From Candidatus Tayloriibacteriota bacterium (lineage in GTDB: Bacteria > Patescibacteriota > Minisyncoccia > Phycocordibacterales > PALSA-1337), in NCBI GenBank assembly GCA_023269245.1, contig JAHFMB010000015.1, positions 1 to 13,305 on the forward strand: 13,305 bases of DNA, read 5' to 3'. The position numbers and the translations under genes were made by a program. The notes under the pieces are model-generated. The model saw nothing but the letters and a program-made list of their open reading frames with translations. It was not told where the DNA came from and made no database searches. Of the stretch, positions 1 through 6,375 are shown in pieces. Positions within the stretch are counted from its first letter, which is position 1; every line of letters starts with the position of its first letter.

Positions 1-305
1 AGCGTTACGGTGTATATGGTATTGATGCGCTTCTCCCCGTCATAGCTAGACTCCGATCCAAAACCTTTGATGAAGACTCCTTTGACTTCATATTCGCCCG
101 GTCCTGAAATAGCAAACGGTTTTTTGTCGCCAAATGTCACCTGATCGACTCCGTTGAAGTCAGGGTGATTGACGCTAGTCAAAACAACGTCCGCACCGAA
201 CTTCGCCGCCTTGAGTTTTGAGTCTTTTGAAACAGGGTTGAATGCGAGCGTTGTGTCGCCAAACTGAATCTTCACAAATTGTCCGCCAAGATAGTTGATG
301 ATCAT
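1..305 (-). CDS. MBL-fold (metallo-beta-lactamase superfamily) protein, degenerate, N-terminal part only
   Basis: Read on the minus strand from ATG at 305, this gives 101 residues beginning MIINYLGGQF and runs off the left edge. The pattern fits the small UlaG-like MBL-fold proteins common in Patescibacteria: an opening beta hairpin, LAFNPVSK at the usual DP position (about 20-27), VVLTSVNHPDFNG at the metal-binding loop (about 40-52), and SGPGEYEVKGV at about 67-77. The canonical HxHxDH loop reads V-N-H-P-D-F here, so the first and last histidines are gone while one His and the Asp remain. The earlier Asp reads as Asn22-less context (FNP rather than xDP). I infer weakened or lost hydrolase activity. 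No Shine-Dalgarno is seen, but a weak -10-like hexamer lies 8 nt upstream. A terminator separates it from the upstream gene pair, so it is probably transcribed separately. The family is fairly sure; function is unknown. Confidence 0.75.
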   Translation of the reverse strand, partial: MIINYLGGQFVKIQFGDTTLAFNPVSKDSKLKAAKFGADVVLTSVNHPDFNGVDQVTFGDKKPFAISGPGEYEVKGVFIKGFGSESSYDGEKRINTIYTVT

Positions 306-313
306 ATGTAGCC

Positions 314-319
314 AGTATG
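314..319 (-). promoter_or_regulatory. Possible -10 element (CATACT) for the MBL-fold gene
   Basis: CATACT on the minus strand matches four of six bases of TATAAT and ends 8 nt before the ATG at 305, which would give an almost leaderless mRNA. No good -35 is visible. The call rests on the same spacing being seen at several other genes in the window. Confidence 0.25.
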
Positions 320-336
320 CTAGCAAATTTCCGCAA

Positions 337-373
337 ATAAAAAAAGGCTCCGCAACTCCCTGAATTGCGGGCC
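337..373 (-). terminator. Rho-independent terminator of the two-gene unit
   Basis: On the minus strand CCGCAA (370-365) pairs with TTGCGG (355-350) around a 9-nt loop. Outer GGC/GCC pairs (371-373 with 346-348) extend the stem past one bulged base. A run of seven T follows on the minus strand. It sits 4 nt after the stop codon at 377 and just before the start of the MBL-fold gene. Confidence 0.8.
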
Positions 374-376
374 TGG

Positions 377-745
377 CTAGTGTGGCCATGGCCATGGTGG
401 ACATTGCGATCCTGGCAGACGCCGGCGCGGGCCGTCCGGAAGTGAGTGGAGTGTCATCCGCTCCCTGCGTGTGGTCGGAAGATGACGTATCGCCATTCTC
501 CGTTTGACTTCCTCGAGCGCCTGTCGTGACTCCGGCGTCTCCGGCTGCCGTACGATCTCGCCGATTGGCGGTAGCGGCTTGCCTTTGACCAGGTGAGCAT
601 ACCATTCCTTGAGGCGCAGTTTTTGAGCCCCTTCGTCTCCATAGAACTGGTGGACATCAGCTACGACCGTCCGACGAACTTCATACGACAGGGTTTTCAG
701 CCACCGCTCGAAGCCTTCGATCGTCCACGGCATAATTCTTCTCAT
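377..745 (-). CDS. Hypothetical protein, second gene of a GC-rich overlapping pair
   Basis: 122 residues starting MRRIMPWTIEGFERW. I do not recognise the family. The first 90 or so residues look like a compact alpha-helical domain (ERWLKTLSYEVRRTVVADVHQFYGDEGAQ, then LRLKEWYAHLV). The last 30 are Arg- and Pro-rich and end in PPWPWPH, so the tail is probably disordered. The ATG at 745 was chosen over an upstream in-frame start because it overlaps the preceding stop as ATGA and has a GGGAGGG Shine-Dalgarno 9 nt upstream, pointing to translational coupling. GC content is visibly higher than in neighbouring genes, and a terminator follows directly. Coding is supported by start signals and organisation rather than homology. 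Confidence 0.6.
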   Translation of the reverse strand: MRRIMPWTIEGFERWLKTLSYEVRRTVVADVHQFYGDEGAQKLRLKEWYAHLVKGKPLPPIGEIVRQPETPESRQALEEVKRRMAIRHLPTTRRERMTLHSLPDGPRRRLPGSQCPPWPWPH

Positions 746-945
746 GTGAGCAGGCCCTCCCGCGCCGTACGAACGCGTTTGTTGAGCTTGAGCTTCCAAC
801 GGAGATCTTTGACAAGCTCCCTTTGCAAGCGTGAACGCCTTTGTTGAGTTCGCTGCGCCGCCACCTTGAGCAAGACGTCCTTGAGCCGTATGGCGCGATC
901 CCACAGAATCTTCCACTGTGTTGATTTCTTTCGTGTTGTCACCAT
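742..945 (-). CDS. Small basic hypothetical protein, first gene of the overlapping pair
   Basis: 67 residues starting MVTTRKKSTQWKILWDRAIR. It is very rich in Arg and Lys and is predicted to be mostly helical, with a heptad-like run in residues 15-55 (LKDVLLKVAAQR, LQRELVKDLRWKLKLNKRV). The basic character would fit nucleic-acid or RNA binding, but that is inference and no family is recognised. The start at 945 follows a perfect AGGAGG with 6-nt spacing; an earlier in-frame start at 993 lacks this. The stop overlaps the next start by 4 nt. A small basic protein followed by a larger coupled partner resembles toxin-antitoxin layout, but no TA family motif is visible. It is divergent from rpsA. 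Confidence 0.6.
   Translation of the reverse strand: MVTTRKKSTQWKILWDRAIRLKDVLLKVAAQRTQQRRSRLQRELVKDLRWKLKLNKRVRTAREGLLT
755..761 (-). promoter_or_regulatory. Shine-Dalgarno (GGGAGGG) for the 122-residue protein
   Basis: GGGAGGG on the minus strand lies 9 nt before the ATG at 745, inside the end of the upstream gene. It decides the start and supports translational coupling. Confidence 0.6.
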
Positions 946-951
946 GTTGTG

Positions 952-957
952 CCTCCT
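952..957 (-). promoter_or_regulatory. Perfect Shine-Dalgarno (AGGAGG) for the 67-residue protein
   Basis: AGGAGG on the minus strand, 6 nt before the ATG at 945. It is the only full-consensus site noticed in the window; most other starts have none. Confidence 0.7.
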
Positions 958-978
958 AACATTGAGATTAGCTCCATC

Positions 979-1007
979 TCGACAAAAAAGCAATTGTAGG
1001 ATATCAT
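979..1007 (+). promoter_or_regulatory. Predicted sigma-70-type promoter of rpsA
   Basis: TCGACA (979-984), a 17-bp spacer, then TATCAT (1002-1007): one mismatch to consensus in each box. The predicted transcript start is near 1012-1014, leaving a leader of about 106 nt before the preferred ATG at 1120. The leader can pair GTCCT with AGGAC (near 1058 and 1080). S1 genes are autoregulated through their leaders in some bacteria, so the leader may be regulatory; that is inference. Confidence 0.6.
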
Positions 1008-1119
1008 CGCTGTGTTCGTTCAGATCTTATCAATTCCGCGTTATCCCGCACTTTATGTCCTACGTAGCAACGGCGAAACAGGACGCATTAATAACCTAAA
1101 AAGCGGAGCGCGAAAACAC

Positions 1120-2337
1120 ATGTTCAAAAAATTAAAAGAGACGTTAGTTGGAAAGGAAGAAGTCAAGGAAACGGTGGCAGCAACAAGCGAAATCTCACCT
1201 GAAAAGGCCGAGAAAAAGTCCAAGCCAGTCGGCGAGGCAAAAAAGAAGGATGATATGGAGCTCACTGACGCACAAAAAGCCAGTGTCATGGGCGGTTTTA
1301 TTGCATCCATGAAGAACCCGCCGATCATTGGCGATCTTGTCGAAGGGCCAGTTATCGCCATCGAAAAGTCAGCAGTTTTCGTTGACCTCGCACCGTTCGG
1401 TACCGGTATTATTTACGGCCGCGAATTTATCATCGCCCGCGATGTTATCAAGAAGATTAATGTCGGCGATGTCATTGCCGCCAAGATCGTCGATACCGCG
1501 CACAAGGATGGTTATTACGAATTGTCCCTCAAGGAAGCCCGCCAAGCTCTCATCTGGAGCGAAGCAGAAGTCGCCATCAAAGAAAAGCGTACGCTTGATC
1601 TCTTGGTCAAAGAAGCCAACAAGGGCGGCCTGATGATTGAATGGCAAGGCATCATCGGATTCCTCCCCGCATCACAGCTCAAGAGCGAACATTATCCCAA
1701 GGTTGCCGATGGCGACAAGGACAAGATTCTAGAAGAATTGAGAAAATTGGTCGGCACCCGTCTCCAGGTTGCCATTATTACTGCTGATCCGAAAGAAGGA
1801 AAGCTTATCTTCTCCGAAAAAGGCCAAGAAACGAAGGAAAAGGAAAAGGTGGTCAGCAAATACGAGATTGGCGATGAAGTTGACGGTCTCGTCACGGGCG
1901 TTGTTGATTTTGGTGTCTTCGTCAAACTCGAGGAAGGTCTCGAAGGTCTTGTCCATATTTCAGAGATCGACTGGGGTCTCGTCGACGATCCGCGCAATTT
2001 TGTGAAGGTCGGCCAAAAAATCAAAGCCAAGATCATCGAGATCAAGGACGGTAAGATCTCCCTCTCATTGAAGCAGATGAAGCCAAACCCATGGAGCGAA
2101 GCCGCCAAGAAGTACAAGAAGGATATGGCAGTCACCGGCGTCATCATCAAGTTCAACAAGCATGGCGCCCTCGCTTCCATTGAGGAAGGCGTTGCAGGAC
2201 TGGTTCACGTCTCCGAATTCGGTTCGGAAGAAAAGTTACGAAAGACACTCGAACTCGGCAAAACCTATCCGTTCAAGATTAGTCTCTTCGATCCGAAGGA
2301 ACAAAAGATGGCACTTGCATACACAGGTACGAAATAA
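1120..2337 (+). CDS. rpsA: Ribosomal protein S1 (four S1 domains)
   Basis: 405 residues from MFKKLKETLV. S1 proteins are OB-fold RNA-binding proteins that help the 30S subunit capture mRNA. A charged Lys/Glu-rich N-terminal segment (1-65) is followed by four S1-like domains at about 69-140, 155-235, 249-319 and 333-402. Domain 3 is the most canonical (IGDEVDGLVTGVVDFGVFVKL, then GLVHISEI, then KISLSLKQ). Domain 4 is close behind (GVIIKFNKHGALASI, GLVHVSEF). Domain 2 is divergent, with GFLPASQL. Four domains is shorter than the six of E. coli and usual for many other bacteria. An in-frame GTG at 1012 would add 36 residues unlike any S1 N-terminus, so ATG 1120 is preferred. A weak GGAG lies 11 nt upstream. 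The gene ends at a strong terminator. Confidence 0.9.
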   Translation: MFKKLKETLVGKEEVKETVAATSEISPEKAEKKSKPVGEAKKKDDMELTDAQKASVMGGFIASMKNPPIIGDLVEGPVIAIEKSAVFVDLAPFGTGIIYGREFIIARDVIKKINVGDVIAAKIVDTAHKDGYYELSLKEARQALIWSEAEVAIKEKRTLDLLVKEANKGGLMIEWQGIIGFLPASQLKSEHYPKVADGDKDKILEELRKLVGTRLQVAIITADPKEGKLIFSEKGQETKEKEKVVSKYEIGDEVDGLVTGVVDFGVFVKLEEGLEGLVHISEIDWGLVDDPRNFVKVGQKIKAKIIEIKDGKISLSLKQMKPNPWSEAAKKYKKDMAVTGVIIKFNKHGALASIEEGVAGLVHVSEFGSEEKLRKTLELGKTYPFKISLFDPKEQKMALAYTGTK

Positions 2338-2360
2338 CCACACGGGATTTCTGTGCACGA

Positions 2361-2387
2361 CAAAAAACACCATAATGGTGTTTTTTG
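2361..2387. terminator. Bidirectional rho-independent terminator
   Basis: A perfect 12-bp inverted repeat (CAAAAAACACCA paired with TGGTGTTTTTTG) with a 3-nt loop. The A run on one side and T run on the other let it act for both rpsA, which ends at 2337, and the convergent minus-strand gene ending at 2400. Confidence 0.9.
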
Positions 2388-2399
2388 TTCATCGCACAC

Positions 2400-4826
2400 T
2401 TAGATGGCGTAATCCCACGAATACCGTACTGTATCTACAACCGAACCACCCTGTAAGACATTATAATCAGCGTAACCGGACCCGCTTCCATAGGGCGGAT
2501 TTGGAAGCACATAATCGCAATTGGGCGCATTGAGCGATCCAAAACCCCCTCTAGCAAGCGTTGAATTTGCAGCTACAGAAAAGGATGAAGGTGCCGACTC
2601 GCTGCCCAGTGGGTGAATACTTGTCCTTACAAAATCCGAACTGACCGACCATGTATTTGAAATAGAAATCGTGGCTTGGAATTGCATATTGCCCCCAACG
2701 CAGCTGCCGATGGCAGTAGCCGACTTGTCCGGGAAATTAACGACCGAATCCACAAACTTCCTCAGTGCCTTAATTGCGCCCGCAACCTTGATGCGAATAC
2801 TGGTAGCCGCAGGATCTGACGGATCGACAAGGGCAACACCATACATTGTTCCATTCTTCGAGATACGGAGTGGGGAGGCGGCCGACGAAGCATTGGTGCA
2901 GTACCCAATGTCAATATCCGCAACTGTTGACTCGCTTGGGTCATAGTAGAGCGACGGGGTGTGCATGGCAGTTTTCGTAAAGCCTGAGGGACATGACTGG
3001 CCGCCTGTCAGCGGGTTATTAACGATAAGCGGATTGGTGCCTCCAAGTCCACATGCGGCAACTTGAGGCCCTGTGCATTCCATGGAGTTATTCATGCCAC
3101 CAAAATCATTCTGCAACCGGGCACTATCCGCCAGCGAGGTAACATCCTTGTAGCAATACCTAAGCGTATAGGCCGGAACAAATCCTGCGCTCGTTGAGAG
3201 ACTGCCGTAGGTGCTGCTCGTCGTGTATCCACTCGGACATGACATGGCTCCTGTCAGCGGATTTGTATAGGTGTGTGTACTGTTCGATGATTGAACAAAC
3301 AAGCCTCCAAAATCAGCCTCGGCTCCTCCGGAAGTACTACTTGGGCGATAACAATAATAGATGCTCGAATTCAAACGCGGAAACGATTTTTGGAGTTGCA
3401 CCGAAGTATATCCGACACCCGATGGGCAGCTGAATCCTCCAGTCAATGGATTTTCTTCTCCAGCTTTTGAACCATATATACCGCCAAAATCGTAGCCGGC
3501 ATTGGTAGCAGTGTTGGACTCGATTGCAATCGCGGTAGGCATCGAAACTCCCGCTTCCTTAACACGCAAACCGATATCAACGTAAGAGGAACCAGTGCAC
3601 TGAGTAACTGCAGTGCCAGTAACCAAATTTCTTTTCTCCACCCTCCACAAACTCATCCATCCGTTGTTTGTCGCCGTATCGTACTGATTACCTCCAAGAT
3701 ACAACGCCGTCGAATCAACCGCGACCGACCATGCTTCGTCTACGTTGGCCGTAGGATCGCTCGTCTGATTCCACAACACTGCACCAGTGCTCAGGTTTCT
3801 CTTTTCCGCGTAAAAAGCCGAATCTTTTGTTCCCGCCAAATATATTCCGGTGCTATCGATGGCGATGTTATTCGATCCGCTGCCTGAACCGACCTGCGCC
3901 CATAACGACGCACCGGTTGTCAAGTCTCTTTTTTCTGTTCGCCATTCGGAACCGGCGTTCGAATCAAAACCAAATATATACAACCCACTCGAATCAATAG
4001 CGGCTCGAAATGCCGAATCATTGCCCGCTGTCGGATTGCTTGTAAGTACGCCAGAGGCGCCAAACCCACTTACTAGAGCACCCGTACTTAGATTCCTCTT
4101 CTCCGTGCGCCAACGGATATCCCCGGCTGTGAGCTGGTCTGTACCTACGACGTAGATTCCTGTTCCGTCGACGGCGACACCACTCGCTCCTTCGTTATTC
4201 GAACTTGGATTGTTCGTGACAACGCCCGATATACCAAACCCGCCTATCAGAGCTCCTGTGGTTGCGTCCCTTTTTTCAATACGCCACTCACTATTCCCCA
4301 GTAAATCATCTTGACCCACAACATACAGTGAGGACCCGCTCACTGCTACGCCCCACGCGTAGGTTTGCGCGCCAGAACCTTGTACGCCCGATATAACACC
4401 ATCAGTATCAAACGCGGACACGAACGCGCCAGTCGCAAGGTCTCTTTTTTCAATGCGCCAACGCGTGACACTTGAACTGACGGATTCATACCCGACTATG
4501 TATATGCCGCTACTATCAACCGCTATATCAAAGGCTTCGTCAGCATAGGTCGACGGCTGTTCAGTCTGTGACCACGATACTACCCCGGTCTGATCGCGCC
4601 TCTCGATGCGCCACCCCACTCCACCTACGCCATATGTGGTTCCAACTGTATAAATACCTCCTCCATATGCGACCGAGTCTTTCACTTTGTATGAGGCGCT
4701 CACATTCACGATATCAGTGCATACTTGAGCAGAGACAATATTGACGGAAAAAAATAATGTGATGACAAACGCTGCTGCCGCATACTTCGCGGCTCTACGC
4801 AGAGCTGTTCGGGTAGTGATATACAT
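2400..4826 (-). CDS. Large exported protein: seven-bladed beta-propeller plus three cysteine modules
   Basis: 808 residues from ATG 4826. A signal peptide is clear: a basic start (MYITTRTALRRAAKY), a hydrophobic core and a VSA-QV cleavage site near residue 33. Residues about 50-411 hold seven copies of a 45-60 residue unit: A(V/I)DSSGIYIVG, a variable loop, WRIEKRDLxTG. The first copy begins with DSVAYGGGIYTVG and the last ends with WRVEKRNLVTG, so the units can close a seven-bladed propeller. Next come three modules with the pattern DFGG, NPLTG, SCPSG, YC(Y/T): cysteines 467/491, 530/558 and 612/643, probably disulfides. A last Ser/Gly-rich domain has Cys at about 709 and 770. An upstream GTG at 4865 would overlap the preceding gene by 22 nt and put 13 residues before the signal peptide, so it is less likely. 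Probably a surface or secreted binding protein; ligand unknown. Confidence 0.85.
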   Translation of the reverse strand: MYITTRTALRRAAKYAAAAFVITLFFSVNIVSAQVCTDIVNVSASYKVKDSVAYGGGIYTVGTTYGVGGVGWRIERRDQTGVVSWSQTEQPSTYADEAFDIAVDSSGIYIVGYESVSSSVTRWRIEKRDLATGAFVSAFDTDGVISGVQGSGAQTYAWGVAVSGSSLYVVGQDDLLGNSEWRIEKRDATTGALIGGFGISGVVTNNPSSNNEGASGVAVDGTGIYVVGTDQLTAGDIRWRTEKRNLSTGALVSGFGASGVLTSNPTAGNDSAFRAAIDSSGLYIFGFDSNAGSEWRTEKRDLTTGASLWAQVGSGSGSNNIAIDSTGIYLAGTKDSAFYAEKRNLSTGAVLWNQTSDPTANVDEAWSVAVDSTALYLGGNQYDTATNNGWMSLWRVEKRNLVTGTAVTQCTGSSYVDIGLRVKEAGVSMPTAIAIESNTATNAGYDFGGIYGSKAGEENPLTGGFSCPSGVGYTSVQLQKSFPRLNSSIYYCYRPSSTSGGAEADFGGLFVQSSNSTHTYTNPLTGAMSCPSGYTTSSTYGSLSTSAGFVPAYTLRYCYKDVTSLADSARLQNDFGGMNNSMECTGPQVAACGLGGTNPLIVNNPLTGGQSCPSGFTKTAMHTPSLYYDPSESTVADIDIGYCTNASSAASPLRISKNGTMYGVALVDPSDPAATSIRIKVAGAIKALRKFVDSVVNFPDKSATAIGSCVGGNMQFQATISISNTWSVSSDFVRTSIHPLGSESAPSSFSVAANSTLARGGFGSLNAPNCDYVLPNPPYGSGSGYADYNVLQGGSVVDTVRYSWDYAI

Positions 4827-4843
4827 AGGTTTTACAAAGACAA

Positions 4844-5188
4844 TTACAAATCCGTCCTCAGCCACATTCTTCCTGACTCAGGACTTGCGGGATCACTGGT
4901 CCGCGTCTCAATAATAAGACCACCACCGGCTTTGATTGGCGCGCTCACTACCCACAGACCATAGTTCATGACGGGATTGCCTGCGGTCGAATCAAGACTA
5001 TTCAAAATAATCCCTCCCTGTTTCGTCTGCACACCATATCCCACATTGAGTGGCGCGTCCGGATTGCCTCCAGGAGCCGTGGTCGCCGGAGCCGTCCATG
5101 TACCTGCTAGAACTGAAATGGCAAACGCTCCAAGAAATATTCCTGTAACGGTTGCGACCTTGGCGATATGTGGTGATATGTGCTTCAT
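4844..5188 (-). CDS. Small exported protein of a Patescibacteria-type family
   Basis: 114 residues starting MKHISPHIAKVATVTG. There is one hydrophobic N-terminal segment (about 9-28, ending SVLAG), either a signal peptide or an anchor. The following TWTAPATTAPGGNPDAPLNVG and later GRMWLRTDL are motifs I associate from memory with exported, pilin-like proteins of CPR genomes (usually PPGGNxxAPxNVG and GxIWLRTD); I could not search this. The family proteins I recall are often longer, so this may be a short or truncated member. Its stop lies 17 nt before the start of the propeller protein, so the two are probably co-transcribed and may act together outside the cell. No Shine-Dalgarno is seen. 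Molecular role unknown. Confidence 0.75.
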   Translation of the reverse strand: MKHISPHIAKVATVTGIFLGAFAISVLAGTWTAPATTAPGGNPDAPLNVGYGVQTKQGGIILNSLDSTAGNPVMNYGLWVVSAPIKAGGGLIIETRTSDPASPESGRMWLRTDL

Positions 5189-5236
5189 ACGTGTTGAATT
5201 ATTAATGTTGCTAATGATACTAAATTACTATAAATA

Positions 5237-5587
5237 TTATTGCGTACCCATGAGTCGGCGGCGCTGTGCATCAGTCATTGTCTTGTCAGGAGCGATTGTC
5301 TTGCTTGATGATGTCATCACCGTCGTCCGTTGTTTGTCGGTGAGCGATGTGTCCGCTACGAGACCCGAAGGTGTAGCCATGATAGCTTGACGCTCAGCGT
5401 CGCTCAATGAAGGCCGCGTAACTACCGCTTGTGGCACAACCGTTGGAGCTATGGTGTCATCGGATGAAAACAACCACCCAAGCACCACGATGACCGCAAC
5501 GACAAAAACCAGCACGATGATCTTCCATACATCATGATGGCCACTCTCTTGTATATATGAATAAAAGCCCCCTGATGTGGTTGCCAT
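5237..5587 (-). CDS. Single-pass membrane protein with three short repeats
   Basis: 116 residues starting MATTSGGFYSYIQESG. One transmembrane helix spans about 21-40 (VWKIIVLVFVVAVIVVLGWLF). The C-terminal part, probably outside the membrane, carries three spaced repeats: LSDAERQAIM (61-70), LTDKQRTTVM (82-91) and MTDAQRRRLM (104-113), joined by Ser/Thr/Pro-rich linkers. I recall similar (L/M)(S/T)DxxRxxI repeats in small CPR membrane proteins near pilus or secretion genes, but this is memory, not a search. The ATG at 5587 is chosen over an upstream TTG at 5641 because an extended -10 promoter ends 10 nt before it, leaving almost no leader. It lies between pth and two exported-protein genes, all on the same strand. 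Function unknown. Confidence 0.75.
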   Translation of the reverse strand: MATTSGGFYSYIQESGHHDVWKIIVLVFVVAVIVVLGWLFSSDDTIAPTVVPQAVVTRPSLSDAERQAIMATPSGLVADTSLTDKQRTTVMTSSSKTIAPDKTMTDAQRRRLMGTQ

Positions 5588-5597
5588 AGCTCGTTCA

Positions 5598-5607
5598 ATT
5601 ATAGCAA
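5598..5607 (-). promoter_or_regulatory. Extended -10 promoter (TGCTATAAT)
   Basis: The minus strand has a perfect TATAAT preceded by TGC, an extended -10. It ends 10 nt before the ATG at 5587, so the transcript would have a leader of about 4 nt. No clear -35 is visible, as expected for extended -10 promoters. Confidence 0.6.
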
Positions 5608-5649
5608 CAAAAATGAGGGTAATTTCTGCACCTGTGGACAACAGCCGTA

Positions 5650-6246
5650 TTATCCGGCATTAAATATGCTCATCGCCTTCTCTCTACTCTCACGGACCAA
5701 GACTTCCACTGCATCCGATACCCTTTTGCCAACTTTTTTCAGCTCCTTGAGCTCTTCATCCTTGAGTTTGCCTAAAATAAATTTCTCGATTTTTTCATCA
5801 CCGTGCGGCGTCTTGGCATTGCCTTGTGCATTTTCCGGCGCAACCCCGATACGAATGCGGACAAAGCCTTCCGTTTTGATCGCTTTGATAATAGACTCCA
5901 GCCCATTGTGTCCTCCCGAACTTCTGTTGTATGAAATACGGATACGGCCAAGCGGCAAGTTGAAATCGTCATAGATGACGACCAATTTCCCTGCTGCCTT
6001 GACGCTTTTGACCAGCTGGGCGATAGCTTTGCCGGAGTTGTTCATGAATGTTTCCGGCTTGATGAATGTGACGCGCTCTGTGCCGATCTTTCCATCGGCG
6101 ATGAGCGCATTTATTTTTTTATTGAATTCAAAATCCCCCTTTCCAAATTCATCATGGATGATATCTGCAATAAAGCGACCGGTATTATGCCGCGTGTTTG
6201 TGTATTCTTCTCCCGGATTTCCGAGCCCTGCGATGATATATGGCAT
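5650..6246 (-). CDS. pth: Peptidyl-tRNA hydrolase
   Basis: 198 residues from MPYIIAGLGNPGEEY. Pth releases tRNA from peptidyl-tRNA that drops off ribosomes and is cytoplasmic. Family landmarks are all present: GLGNPG with Asn10, the catalytic His20 in RHNTG, KPETFMNNSG with Asn69, YDDFNLPLG with Asp93, and GGHNG with Asn114. The length is normal for bacterial Pth. DDFNLP replaces the more usual DDLDLP, a mild variation outside the catalytic residues. An upstream in-frame start at 6318 would add 24 residues that do not fit the family, and the family N-terminus is at 6246. A -10-like TACACT lies 6 nt upstream and no Shine-Dalgarno is seen. It is divergent from lepB. Confidence 0.95.
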   Translation of the reverse strand: MPYIIAGLGNPGEEYTNTRHNTGRFIADIIHDEFGKGDFEFNKKINALIADGKIGTERVTFIKPETFMNNSGKAIAQLVKSVKAAGKLVVIYDDFNLPLGRIRISYNRSSGGHNGLESIIKAIKTEGFVRIRIGVAPENAQGNAKTPHGDEKIEKFILGKLKDEELKELKKVGKRVSDAVEVLVRESREKAMSIFNAG

Positions 6247-6252
6247 GCGAGA

Positions 6253-6258
6253 AGTGTA
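6253..6258 (-). promoter_or_regulatory. Possible -10 element (TACACT) for pth
   Basis: TACACT on the minus strand (four of six consensus bases) ends 6 nt before the pth ATG, the spacing of a leaderless transcript. No convincing -35. Weak on its own. Confidence 0.3.
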
Positions 6259-6301
6259 CAGCGAAATGAAAAAAGAGGAAAGGCGCACCTGAATACGCAC
6301 A

Positions 6302-6339
6302 TGTGTCAGAACATGCAAAAAACTCTTGTGTCAAACATG
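6302..6339 (+). repeat. Direct repeat in the pth-lepB divergent promoter region
   Basis: TGTGTCAGAACATG (6302-6315) recurs as TGTGTCAAACATG (6327-6339), identical apart from one inserted base and 25 bp apart, start to start. The second copy covers the -35 of the lepB promoter. This is a candidate operator pair for a regulator acting on one or both genes, but chance duplication is possible. Confidence 0.4.
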
Positions 6340-6354
6340 ATTTGGTAGTAAAAT
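6326..6354 (+). promoter_or_regulatory. Predicted promoter of lepB
   Basis: TTGTGT (6326-6331), a 17-bp spacer, then TAAAAT (6349-6354), which has five of six -10 consensus bases. The predicted start near 6361 leaves about 15 nt before the ATG at 6376, without a Shine-Dalgarno. Confidence 0.5.
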
Positions 6355-6375
6355 GGACCCATAATCTCTTTTTTC

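Noticed and set aside
383..397. Palindromes TGGCCATGGCCA and CCATGGCCATGG near a stop codon
   Set aside because: They encode the Pro/Trp-rich C-terminus of the 122-residue protein, and nothing else suggests a binding or recombination site.
593..847. 84-residue plus-strand open frame opposite the GC-rich pair
   Set aside because: No start signals and no recognisable features; the minus-strand pair has two strong Shine-Dalgarno sites and a coupled overlap.
1012..1119. N-terminal extension of rpsA from GTG 1012
   Set aside because: The 36 added residues do not resemble an S1 N-terminus and the predicted transcript start falls at or just after this codon. A leaderless GTG start is possible but less likely than ATG 1120.
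1692..2180. 162-residue minus-strand open frame within rpsA
   Set aside because: It is fully antisense to conserved S1 domains and its translation is low-complexity Ser/Thr/Phe/Pro, typical of a shadow frame.
3600..4640. Periodic DNA repeats suggesting a tandem-repeat or CRISPR-like array
   Set aside because: The periodicity comes from the protein-level propeller units (WRIEKR..GIYIVG). The DNA copies are diverged and in frame, and there are no constant repeats with unique spacers.
4968..5390. 140-residue plus-strand open frame
   Set aside because: It spans the ends of two well-supported minus-strand genes and the gap between them, with no domain or start signals.
5631..5643. Possible third DnaA box (minus strand TTGTCCACA)
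   Set aside because: One mismatch to consensus, isolated, and far from the two perfect boxes; best treated as chance.
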